NCBI GenBank assembly: GCA_000697055.1
Contig: JNDT01001167.1
Location: 1 to 10,542, forward strand
Origin: Saksenaea vasiformis B4078
Lineage: Eukaryota > Mucoromycota > Mucoromycetes > Mucorales > Saksenaeaceae
Length of the DNA: 10,542 nt
Direction of reading: 5' to 3'
In this document: positions 1 to 7,900 of the stretch, one piece after another
Layout: each line of letters begins with the position of its first letter
Numbering within the stretch: position 1 is the first letter of the stretch
The notes under the pieces: generated by a model
Seen by the model: the letters and a program-made list of their open reading frames with translations, nothing else
Told to the model about the DNA's origin: nothing
The model's database searches: none
Made by a program: the position numbers and the translations under genes

Positions 1-189
1 GTGGCATCTGAACAGAGTTTGGGGAGGTAGTGTGTTTTTAACCGTACCATGTCTTCGGAGCACTGACTTGGAGCACTGTCCATTGTTGCAGGAGAAGTTC
101 TTTTTGGTTTGGTCGAAGAGTTGGTTGAGAGCTTCGAGTTCGGGAGAAGTCAGCAGCTTGGCCGTCTCGGTGTTGTCCTGTGGTGGCAT
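1..189 (-). CDS. 5' part of an unrecognised cysteine-containing protein, running off the left edge
   Basis: Reading leftwards from an ATG at 189-187, the frame stays open for 63 codons to the window edge, so only the N-terminus is visible. The translation starts MPPQDNTETAKLLTSPELEA and continues with a hydrophilic, ordinary-looking composition. Residues about 33-63 carry C-x4-C, then an S-x-x-x-R-R-H-G stretch, then F-R-C-H at the edge. That spacing recalls the N-terminal zinc ribbons of some transposases and recombinases (Cys pair, RHG, then FRC), but half of the motif would lie outside the window, so this is only a suggestion. The two other minus frames over the same bases give low-quality translations. 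The function is not recognised. The start is chosen because it is the first ATG of the open frame. Confidence 0.5.
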   Translation of the reverse strand, partial: MPPQDNTETAKLLTSPELEALNQLFDQTKKNFSCNNGQCSKSVLRRHGTVKNTLPPQTLFRCH

Positions 190-907
190 CGGGTTTGTTG
201 TAGGCGTGCGCCGTCGATGATGCGCTGTGGTACGGTCTGGGGTTCCGTAGGGGTGGAAATGTGGTTTGGTTGTAATAGTATGTATCTTGAGTTGATGTAT
301 ATCACGACTTTATCGAACGCTATGTAAAAGTGTAGAATAGCGGAGAAAGCCCTCGCTGTTGGCGTTATACAGTGTTTTGTGTGTAATTTTGCGTCGACTG
401 AGGTCTTTTTGCGCTGGCCAATGATATTAATTTGCGCTGTCTGGGAATGCATTTTACAGTAGCCGTTGTCGTGGCACCCTTCGTTTGATCATGCTAAGAT
501 GACGGAGGAAGGCTTAGAAATGTCCCGGTACCTATATGTATGTATACACTAATAAATATAGACCATTTGACCAATATGATGGAAGATTTAAGATTTACCT
601 CTGCTGATGTCTTCTACGTTATCTATCGAAGTTGTAAGATGACTTTGTAGGTATATATATGCCATGACAAGCAGCAAGGGTGCTTGAGTGTAGTAAATGA
701 TGACGAGAGAATAGCGGAATAGGCATTGGAACTGCGAAGTATTATTATTAAAATTCACAACGAGAATGAAAAAAAAAAACCTACGTATTATCTGATATCT
801 AAAGAGAGCCTCATATCCGATGCAGCAATAAACTGACTACTACTCATCTCAATGTGTCGTACGTTGAGAAAGTTCTGGCTGCTATCCCGGCTGGCATAAC
901 ACTATTG
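190..907. other. AT-rich stretch with no supported gene
   Basis: No convincing coding region is visible. The first part is presumably the upstream region of the leftward gene at 1-189. There is an AT-rich patch with TATATA-like steps around 535-570 and 648-662, and a short poly-A run near 769-779. One short open stretch (803-922, plus) has no start codon and gives a reasonable-looking 39-residue translation containing VEKVLAAIPAG. It ends inside the inverted repeat that follows and may be a relic fragment. I do not recognise it. Confidence 0.5.
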
Positions 908-970
908 AAAATTGGTTCCTGATGAATACCTTTTTACTCAACGAAAAATGGTCAATCAGGAACCAATTTT
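908..970. repeat. 16-bp perfect inverted repeat, 31-bp spacer
   Basis: AAAATTGGTTCCTGAT at 908-923 is the exact reverse complement of ATCAGGAACCAATTTT at 955-970. If a single inserted T is ignored, one more base pairs on the outside. A perfect 16-bp match is unlikely by chance in this span. It could be two transposon ends facing each other, a tiny foldback/MITE-like element, or a hairpin. It lies about 250 bp left of the decayed transposase, so it could mark an end of that element, but no matching copy was found on the right side. Confidence 0.75.
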
Positions 971-1169
971 TCATCGTGCAACAATAAATTCTTCGAAACA
1001 TTTGAAGATTTAACATATTGAGTTTAGTTCTTATAGTTGTCTAGTAGATAAACGGTGTGCCACATCGGAAAAGGTGTAAAAGCTCCACGTGGCAAGGAAC
1101 TCTGATCCAGTCATAGCATTGTGAAAGGAAAGCTAAACAGCGGGAGAAAATACAAATGAGATCTCACGA

Positions 1170-1800
1170 AGAATTGCATCTTTACTTGATGTGCCTGGAT
1201 TCAGCTTGCATACTTATAGAAATTTTGGCGGTTCTTTGAAAGACATATCAGGGAAAGGCACTGTACCCAGCTGGAAACGGAGTTAACAACTGAAAGGGAA
1301 GTTACAATCACTGCAGTATATTAGGTGCCATATCTGAGGCAGGAGTAATATATATATATATATCTTTGAGAAAGCCTCAGGCTACATCTGTGTCCAAAAA
1401 GAGAAATCTTAGCAAAAAAGAAGCAAAGACAGTTCATGATCGGGTCGGTACACGACTGAACACTTCCTACCTTTTATATCTAATGTAATGGACGTGCTGG
1501 ATGAACACAATATGAAAGCTCATTACATCGTAAGGGACAACGATCCAATACACAGGCCAGCAGTTATGCGCGAGGTGATTGAGGGCAGACGTTATAAATA
1601 TCCTTATTTACTACCATATTCCCTTTTTCTAAACCCTATTGAAGAGTCTTTGGCCAAAGGTAAAACCAGGTATCAGCAGAAATACTATAGAAGCTGATGA
1701 CAGACTTACAGATCAACTTTGTGAATTGGCAAATAAGGTAACTAGATCCGATTTTCAAGCCTGGGGTTGGCATGCTATGACCTTTTTTACGCTGTAGAAA
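1170..1800 (+). pseudogene. Decayed Tc1/mariner (IS630 superfamily) DDE transposase
   Basis: Conserved blocks of a Tc1/mariner transposase can be followed across several frames. The first is LDVPGFSLHTYRNFGGSLK at about 1185-1241, with the first catalytic Asp at 1188-1190 in the usual DExGF-like setting. Next is ILGAISEAG at about 1318-1345, then KKRNLSKKEAKTV at about 1396-1434. The longest open piece (1488-1697) carries IVRDNDPIH, with the second Asp at 1536-1538, and SLFLNPIEES, with the acidic third position at 1641-1646. A C-terminal block with DDRLTDQLCELANKVTRS follows at about 1697-1750. Frames change repeatedly: stops interrupt the first block, and a one-base loss near 1453 separates the middle block from the piece with the second Asp. 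The family normally encodes one uninterrupted protein of roughly 300-350 residues that cuts and pastes the element at TA sites. This copy cannot do that. The 5' helix-turn-helix part is not recognisable, and element ends were not found. Confidence 0.88.
1346..1363. repeat. (TA)n microsatellite inside the transposase relic
   Basis: An alternating TA run of about 17 bases interrupts the block following ILGAISEAG in the decayed transposase. It adds repeated Tyr-Ile codons where the family has ordinary sequence, so it probably expanded after the gene lost function. Confidence 0.7.
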
Positions 1801-2319
1801 TGAAGAGCAAGAGCCGTAATAGATTTTAACATAGAGTCAGAAATTATCGTGAGATCCTTACAGACAATCCCTGTTGCTATCTTCAGATAAAGGGCTCCTT
1901 CTAGCTGAATAGCCAGCCATTGTCCATCAAGCGTGTTTTTCCTTGGACGCGTGTGATTTCAACCATGTCGGACTTGCTCTGAGCCTATTTCATTGGAATC
2001 ACGTTTGCCGTCATAGGATGCATTCTGTCTGCTTATTTTACCTATTTTCATTGTCGAATTAATCTGTTTTGGTGATCAGAGAAAAAGGGCAGTTACGGGA
2101 GTTGACGATCAGAAGATGATGGTGACAACGCCAGTGATAATGTAGAAATGTGAAAATCCCCAAATCCTTATTTGCCGTCTGCGGAGAAACTAAGCATCTG
2201 ACCCAAGCTTGTGCGGTTTTAGAGATGGACGATGCTCTTGGCTACTAACTAGACCATCGCCTCAAACTAAAACTGACTCGTTTGGAGGCAGACTATCGTA
2301 CTGTTTATTGAATTATCTT
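1801..2319. other. No intact gene; short coding-like fragments only
   Basis: The stretch holds open fragments but no gene that can be supported. One plus-strand fragment without a start codon (about 1914-2057) is rich in Cys, His and Phe and unrecognised. The right half contains the possible zinc-knuckle relic listed separately. No hairpins or repeats of note were seen. Confidence 0.4.
2087..2290 (+). pseudogene. Possible relic of a zinc-knuckle (gag-like) protein
   Basis: In one plus frame, 2171-2212 reads F-A-V-C-G-E-T-K-H-L-T-Q-A-C. This matches the C-x2-C-x4-H-x4-C zinc-knuckle pattern except that the first Cys is Phe (TTT, one base from TGT). Just upstream, in a different frame (about 2087-2152), is a hydrophilic acidic stretch containing SEDDGDNASDNVEM, interrupted by stops. 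After the knuckle the frame has a stop near 2246, then continues with LDHRLKLKLTRLEADYR. Zinc knuckles are typical of retrotransposon Gag and of some RNA-binding proteins. The order (acidic tail, then knuckle) fits a broken Gag fragment, but the evidence is thin and chance is possible. Confidence 0.25.
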
Positions 2320-2633
2320 TTACGCTACACTAAATAAATCTTGCGCCTCTGAAGAGACAAGTTTGCGCTAAAGAAGGATCGATATGCGGCCATTAGTACA
2401 TCAATGTTTCGTCTGAGGATTAATCAAATTACATGAACTTGGCCTTCAGCGAACGCAAAATTTATTCGGGCAGCATAAAAAATAATTCATGGTTAGTAAA
2501 TGGATAATACTTTGGATGCCATTTCACTTACCACCGAAGGGTACTCTCGTCCGTCGACGGGGGCCAAAGCCCGCACCTGATTCGGTGGGGCGGCGAGAGG
2601 TTGAGGGTGACCCGATAGCATTGGAGCAGCCAT
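2320..2633 (-). CDS. Small unrecognised two-exon gene candidate
   Basis: The first exon runs leftwards from ATG 2633-2631 to 2532 and encodes 34 residues beginning MAAPMLSGHPQPLAAPP and ending GREYPSV. It ends in phase 0 at a GTG followed by a textbook GTAAGT donor (2531-2526). The best acceptor by eye is CTTTAG at 2373-2368, preceded by a TACTAAT branch-point-like sequence about 20 bases upstream. It gives a second exon 2367-2320 (RKLVSSEAQDLFSVA then TAA), for a 49-residue product and a 164-base intron. An alternative acceptor 47 bases after a TACTAAC at about 2488 would add only four residues. The first exon is GC-rich and coding-like, unlike its surroundings. Exon 2 is the weak part, and the gene may equally be a truncated remnant of a longer one. 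No family was recognised. Confidence 0.35.
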
Positions 2634-2705
2634 TTTTGAACGGCGTGCAGAGGACTTGAAGCGATACAACGTCTGGCAATCTGTCGCAGGAGATGAGCGA
2701 TACTC

Positions 2706-2723
2706 TGTGTGTGTGTGTGTGTG
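2706..2723. repeat. (TG)9 microsatellite
   Basis: Nine TG dinucleotides in a row, 70-90 bases upstream of the start codon of the minus-strand candidate at 2633. It is a simple repeat with no evident coding role. Confidence 0.9.
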
Positions 2724-2946
2724 GCAACGTTTACGTACTTTGAGTGTGGGCATAAAGCACCAACACGGCCAAGACGGTTCGGGACAGCGGTCATGCAGCC
2801 TAAACGGCATACAAAAAATGAGTGATCCTGGATATGTAATAAAAAGTTGACATCCGTACCGGGGATGTTTGTACTAACAGAGCCAAAGGAAAAAATAAGA
2901 AAAAGAAGTACTCGCTTTAAATATGCATCACCTTCCGTTATCTGAG

Positions 2947-3277
2947 ACATCCTTATTGTGTGAAATAAAAGGAACTTGTCTTCAACACGTCTTTTGCATG
3001 AGACGACGAAATTCTGTTTCTGAGACACCGTTTGTATGTGTCAAAAGAGCCCGATCACCGGTACATCCCTTTACATGAGAGAAAAAAGACTCTACTTTCA
3101 CACACCCTTTGCATGAAATAAAAAAATCTGATCATTGCCACGCCTTTTGCATGAGACAAAGTACCCTATCTTTAATACGGGATAATCGACTCCTATCTTT
3201 AACATGTCCTTGCACGAGGTAGTGAAACCCTGTCTCTGACACATCTTTTGCATTAGATAATGGAAAAGCTGTCAATC
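2947..3277. repeat. Degenerate tandem repeat, nine units of about 38 bp
   Basis: Nine head-to-tail units can be aligned by eye. Units start at 2947, 2987, 3025, 3063, 3102, 3140, 3177, 3204 and 3241, with lengths 40, 38, 38, 39, 38, 37, 27, 37 and 37. Each begins with ACAYSYCTTTTGCATGAGA-like sequence, followed by an A-rich stretch and a CTGTCTTTGAC-like end. The seventh unit has lost about ten bases. Units differ at many positions and no reading frame runs through, so this is an old minisatellite-type array rather than a coding repeat. A short 8-bp inverted repeat (3285-3292 with 3301-3308) follows directly. Confidence 0.8.
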
Positions 3278-3563
3278 ACACTAACGTAACATGGAAGGGT
3301 ATGTTACGCAACATCACAGCATCAGATAAACGTAAAAATACGGGCTCCAAGACGCAGAGTTTACCTGCAAGTAAACGTCAAATATCTTCGAATAGACACA
3401 AATGGGTATTCCAAATCCAGTAGTTTACTGCCTACCAAAATTGTTCTCAAAATTGGTATTTCATAAGTGTGATATATTCATTAAGAGAATAGTCATTAAT
3501 CGAGCGGCTACTGTATTATGATTTTTTTTCTTGACTTCAAGCACGCGTAGCGCCCACTATTGC
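3278..3563. other. AT-rich spacer, nothing recognised
   Basis: Apart from an 8-bp inverted repeat at 3285-3308 with an 8-base loop, there is no repeat, gene or RNA that can be supported. Confidence 0.4.
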
Positions 3564-3845
3564 TTATTCCTCTTTTTCTGCCATATATGCATCCAAGATT
3601 TGTCTAGAGTTTTGACATGCATGTGTCCATTCTTTTTCTGTTTGGGAATGGCGATCGCGGCGACGCTTGCGGTGACATTGATCCTGGTGGCGACTTCTGC
3701 TTAGACCTCGATCCTGGCTGTGGTCACTGTATCGATCTTCATGCAGATGTAGAGTAACATGAATGGCCCCATCCATACTGCTTCGGCTTGATATGCTACA
3801 CGACAAGTAATAAAACCGGAGATCTTTTACTGTATAGCTGATCAT
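3564..3845 (-). CDS. Arginine/serine-rich C-terminal exon candidate
   Basis: The frame is open from ATG 3845-3843 to a TAA at 3566-3564 (93 codons). The last 55 residues are low-complexity R/S/H/D-rich, with RYSDHSQDRGLSRSRHQDQ followed by RKRRRDRHSQ, then a charged tail ending LDAYMAEKEE. Such RS-like tails are common in nuclear splicing and RNA-processing proteins. The first 20-25 residues look less coding-like. A TGTAG about 60 bases after the ATG could be a splice acceptor, so this may be the last exon of a longer leftward gene. Several Arg positions seem replaced by Gln, Cys or His, all explainable by C-to-T changes, which hints at decay. The exact function is not recognisable. Confidence 0.35.
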   Translation of the reverse strand: MISYTVKDLRFYYLSCSISSRSSMDGAIHVTLHLHEDRYSDHSQDRGLSRSRHQDQCHRKRRRDRHSQTEKEWTHACQNSRQILDAYMAEKEE

Positions 3846-4160
3846 TAATCGTACATTTTCTCTTTAGTCAGCCTCTTACCAGAACTTGATGCTAAGTAAA
3901 TCTGTATATTTCCTTATATGCATGTTGGAGTATCGATTAAAAAATCAGAGATGCTCTTTTCATACTGGTTTAATGGAGCTTGTAATACACCCATTTCTTG
4001 AACGCAAGATATGATATAGCACAGTATATTTTGCGATAACAAAAATCCATTTCCGAAGATTACCGTATTCGCTCGTTGTGCAGCTCATAAATAATCCGTC
4101 ATTCTTGAAAAGTACAAAGAGAATTGAGATCACGAGCGGATGAACTTCTCCGCTGCATAG
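3846..4160. other. Spacer between divergent candidates; possible short exon
   Basis: No complete gene is visible. On the minus strand, a short open stretch around 3920-4010 gives a reasonable translation containing QAPLNQYEKSISDFLID. Near 3883-3888 there is a GTAAGA donor-like site. These could be upstream exons of the leftward RS-rich candidate, but a consistent splice chain could not be built. Confidence 0.3.
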
Positions 4161-4898
4161 CGCTTATTGATCCTCGGCTATTTCATTGGCAATGATGGAA
4201 CTGTATATGTTAAAGAAATATTTGTTATCCTTTCTTTCACAGACATTTTGTTTGATTTTTCAGGACAGCTCATTTTATGATCAAAAGGAAGACCTTACAT
4301 ACCAGTACTACGATAACTGCACAATTGTGTCGACGCAGATCATGCTAATAGTCCGTAAAATCAGAACCCTACGATACTATTTTGCTACCATTGTTTTCTG
4401 TTGACTTGTTTCTAAAAGGCACCACCGTGTAACGTAAGTTAATGTACATAAAGCTCCATAGATTACAACTGACAGGCTGTACATAATTTACCAGATTTAT
4501 CGTGTAGACTACTTTTTCTCTTGTGTGTCAGGAATGAGGTGGTTATTGTGTCGTAATTGGAACTGATAAGTACAGTGAGACTGAAGGGTGTCGTTTATTT
4601 CGGTCGAAAAGTAGACCAGGATCCAATTACTAGCTATGGCTGTATTTATATGATTGGAGATCACATCTATTATGTTGACACAGAGATAGATTATATCTCA
4701 GATACGACAGTGGTGTTTTGCCAAACAGCGAGCCAAGGCTCAAGTACAGAATCGAATGAGACTGTTTATAGGTTGAAATCTGTTGTCGTCAAAAAAGAAA
4801 AGGAAAAAGAGCAAAGAAAAAGTCACTTTCACTTGTCTTTCTTACCTTTCAAAACGTTGTCCTTCCTTTTATCTGAAAGAGAAATAGTGAATATATAA
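4161..4898 (+). pseudogene. Unrecognised multi-exon gene or relic just upstream of the Fanzor gene
   Basis: Several coding-like pieces lie in order on the plus strand. About 4161-4202 gives a short piece ending LGYFIGNDGT. From 4264, after a TTTTTCAG acceptor, the frame reads DSSFYDQKEDLTYQYYDN and stays open to a TGA at 4402-4404. From 4532, after a pyrimidine-rich TTGTGTGTCAG acceptor, it reads NEVVIVS, then a TAA at 4554-4556, and then stays open in the same frame to 4898. That last piece contains YFGRKVDQDPITSYGCIYM and IGDHIYYVDTEIDY, ends its ordered part at TVYRLKSVVVKKEKEKE, and looks like a folded domain plus a lysine-rich tail. A GTAAGT donor lies near 4435. The in-frame TAA and the missing ATG argue for decay or for an exon structure I could not solve. 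The stop lies three bases before the Fanzor ATG, so it might instead be a spliced N-terminal extension of that gene. No family is claimed. Confidence 0.35.
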
Positions 4899-4901
4899 AA
4901 C

Positions 4902-7900
4902 ATGGAGGTGAGTACCTATTATAACAACGGCTTATGCATAGCGGTAATTCGTATTGTAGAAGCCAAACCCGAAAAAAAGAAAAAAAGCTGTTCAAACTTC
5001 CTCCGTGTCAGCTGGGCATCCTAGCTCATCTGGGTCTGTTGAGATCCCATATCCTGAGCGCCGTGCTTCTGGCCAGGCTGCACCAACACGAGGCGTCTCC
5101 AAACTAAGTCGAGCTGTATGTCAAGAGGCTGTCCGTAAAGCGTTCGCGCCCCACCTCTCTGCCAAAGTTGAAAGCGCCCTCCGTGCTCTTGCTGCCAAAG
5201 AAAAACCACTTACAGAAGATGCCTGGCAGGACATATACAGCCAGTATATGGATGTCACGCGCGTTCCGAAAGGTCTCTTTTCGAGAGCTGACGATATCGG
5301 CGGGTATGAACCAAGTACTGTCAGCAAGAGTCTTGGAAGAACCAACACAGTACTGACTGACTGGAAGGCGTTTGGCGAGCTCGAATTTGATGTCTACAAG
5401 CAGCAAGGCTACATCGTCTATCCGCGGTACCAAGAAGAACATGAACGGCGGAAGAAGATGGGGCCGAAGCTGACCGTTGAAAGGACAAGAACGTGTCCAT
5501 CGAGGCTGACTCGTATCTTGCGGGCGCTTCCTAACGAGGATGCACAAGATTTCACTCAAAAACTCGATAATGCAGCAATAATGGCAACTGACTATGCAGC
5601 CACACTTGCAGTTGTCACTCGAGCGGCGATGATTGGCACAGCAGAGCAAGGTTTTCGTGTCGATCTTGACGAAGATGGTTCCGCAAGTATCAAGAAAGGG
5701 AACTCTGCTGGTTGGCTACCGCACATTAAAAACTTCCTGCCGCCTCATGCTCAAAGGCACAAGGAATACATCCGCGAAGATGGTGTCATTCCAGTAGCAC
5801 CCCTCCCAGGCGCGAACGTCGATAAACTCTCAGGCCACGACATTACAAATATGTTTGAGTTCCAGCATATAGAGTATATTCATACAAAGCACCTATCGTC
5901 TAACTCACCGAAAGAGAACAAGACGTGGGAAGAACTTGCGGTCCTGGGAAACCAAACCACACCACTTCCTGCGGGTTACAAGTACACACTCCAACAGCAA
6001 CTTGTCGCATTCTCGACAAATCTGCGCAACATCTGGAGTGGAAATATCTTTGGACGCTGTCTCGATCGCCTCGTACTTATCTATCTGAGAGTCCATTTGG
6101 CACCAAACCGAGAAAGCAAGTATAAAGAACTGGTTGCAAGGAAAGCCAAAGAAGCCAAAGAACGAAAGGCCCCAACGACGAAGAAAAGAAGTGCTACGCG
6201 TCAGCTGTTACGACGTGAAACTCGATATATGAACAAATGCCTGACTAAAGCCACAGACGCTACCGCACCTCAGAACAAAAGGAATGAATGGCAACGACGA
6301 GCAGAGCTTTCTTTTCAAAGACGGGCTGCCATGTATCGGGAACACAAAAAAGGTCCGCCGCTTGACACCAATGCAGGAACTCAGCAAGCTGAGGGAGATG
6401 ATATCCACAAGAACAATACTGATGAATCGCAAGACGATATTGCTGAGGGGTTGCTGAAAAGTGGTATGGATGAAGAGTGTGTTGTGGAGGCCCTGCTTGA
6501 GATGAACGTGGAAGAAGAAGAAGAAGAAGGCGAGAAGCGAGAATCGTGTGAATCCGAAAGTTCCAGCCGAAAAATCAATGCTCTGAAGACACTGACGAAA
6601 AAGCTTCTTCTGTCCAACACGCAAGTTGATGACACTTTCGAGGAAAAAGTTCGCTCAGCATGGAAAGGCAGCGAGGAACTGACATCCAAAGAGATCGGCG
6701 CCATCACGAATATCAGCAAATTACTGCAGCCTTTCATACCCGACAAGGATGCGCCACGATGTACTATGCTGCATATGCCTCTGGTGATGATCTCAAACAT
6801 CGTCCAACGCGTAGCTGGATACAGTGCCTATACGCGAGAAATTTGTCCCATTGTAAGCCCGGCATCAATCCATGCGCTACCTCTGGATGCTCGCACTTTG
6901 TTTGAAATCGTTGCATCTTCTGCACGGGAAGATGGTTATATCATTAGGGACAGACGCAACCTTCCGATCACATCATCTGACTGGGCAACCCACAACAAAG
7001 AAGACACATTTGCGTCATTCTTTAATGTAGAAGAGATCCACAGGATTTGCTCCTCGTACAACTTGGAATTTGACCATAGGATCATGTACTTGCCAGATGG
7101 AACTGTCCGCATCCAGGGTGTCCTCAAGGAAACTGTGAGTCCATCCATCTCGTACTATAATGAGAGACGGAAAGTAAAGAGCAACCGCAAGGAATCTACA
7201 AAGACCATAGACGAGACCACTCCTGAGATGAGAGAGAATTTGAGCACAGCGGACTCCATTATTAGTGACCTCAGCAAGAATTTGAAGAACAAGAACGCAA
7301 GGCTCCGAAAAGCAGACAATGATGTGAAGAAACAAAAAAGCGTCCTGAAAGACATGAGAAAGGTAGCTGCTACCGGTGCATCCACTCCCGTCCAACCCCA
7401 CCAGTTTGCATCGGAACACCAAGTTCTCTATCGGGTATTGAAGGAACTGAAAACAGTCCGTGCAACCTGTCAGAAAGAAGTACTCAGACTCAAGCTTCAA
7501 CTAAAAGCTGCGCGAGGGAACAGGTGGAAATTGATACATGTAAGTCATGGATCTACATCTGAAATATACGCTTATCGTGCTGACTAAAAAAAAAAGGGCG
7601 AAGCATCCACGAAGGACACAGGAAAAAAGACTCTCCGTTGTTCACCACCCACGATTGAAGCTCCTGCTTGTGAAGAGGCATGTGAGAAACTCGATATTTC
7701 AGAACTGGTGGAAGCATCACAGAAGGCAGATCGTGAGATAATTTTTGGAGGTACTGACTATGGGATTGTGACTATGGCTACGACGATCCGCTTGACAAAA
7801 GCTCAATACGACAACAAGATCCAGCTATATAACCGCTTCTCCCTGCTTGCAGACACGGGCAACGATGACTCAATGGAAGGAGACGACACTACGGAAGTAG

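Noticed and set aside
150..452. 100-codon minus-strand ORF
   Set aside because: It overlaps the better frame at 1-189 in a different phase and has an incoherent translation.
2493..2810. Single 105-codon minus-strand ORF
   Set aside because: Only the 34 codons after ATG 2633 look coding. The left end reads through a GTAAGT donor, and the right end reads through the TG microsatellite as Thr-His repeats.
2528..3028. 166-codon minus-strand ORF
   Set aside because: It runs through the tandem repeat and the TG microsatellite, with no coding-like composition.
2947..3277. CRISPR array
   Set aside because: Units are adjacent and diverged, with no conserved repeat separated by unique spacers, and the context is eukaryotic.
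4889..4900. TATATAAA as a TATA box for the Fanzor gene
   Set aside because: It ends only one or two bases before the start codon, too close for a promoter of that ATG.
5021..7500. Long antisense ORFs within the Fanzor gene (for example 5104-5649, 6208-6624, 6381-6800, 7015-7500 minus)
   Set aside because: They mirror the coding strand's codon bias, overlap each other and show low-complexity translations (for example poly-Phe or poly-Ser opposite poly-Glu).
7585..7587. TAA as a disabling mutation making the Fanzor a pseudogene
   Set aside because: It lies inside a 57-base sequence with canonical donor, branch point and acceptor in phase 0, and the frame is otherwise intact on both sides.
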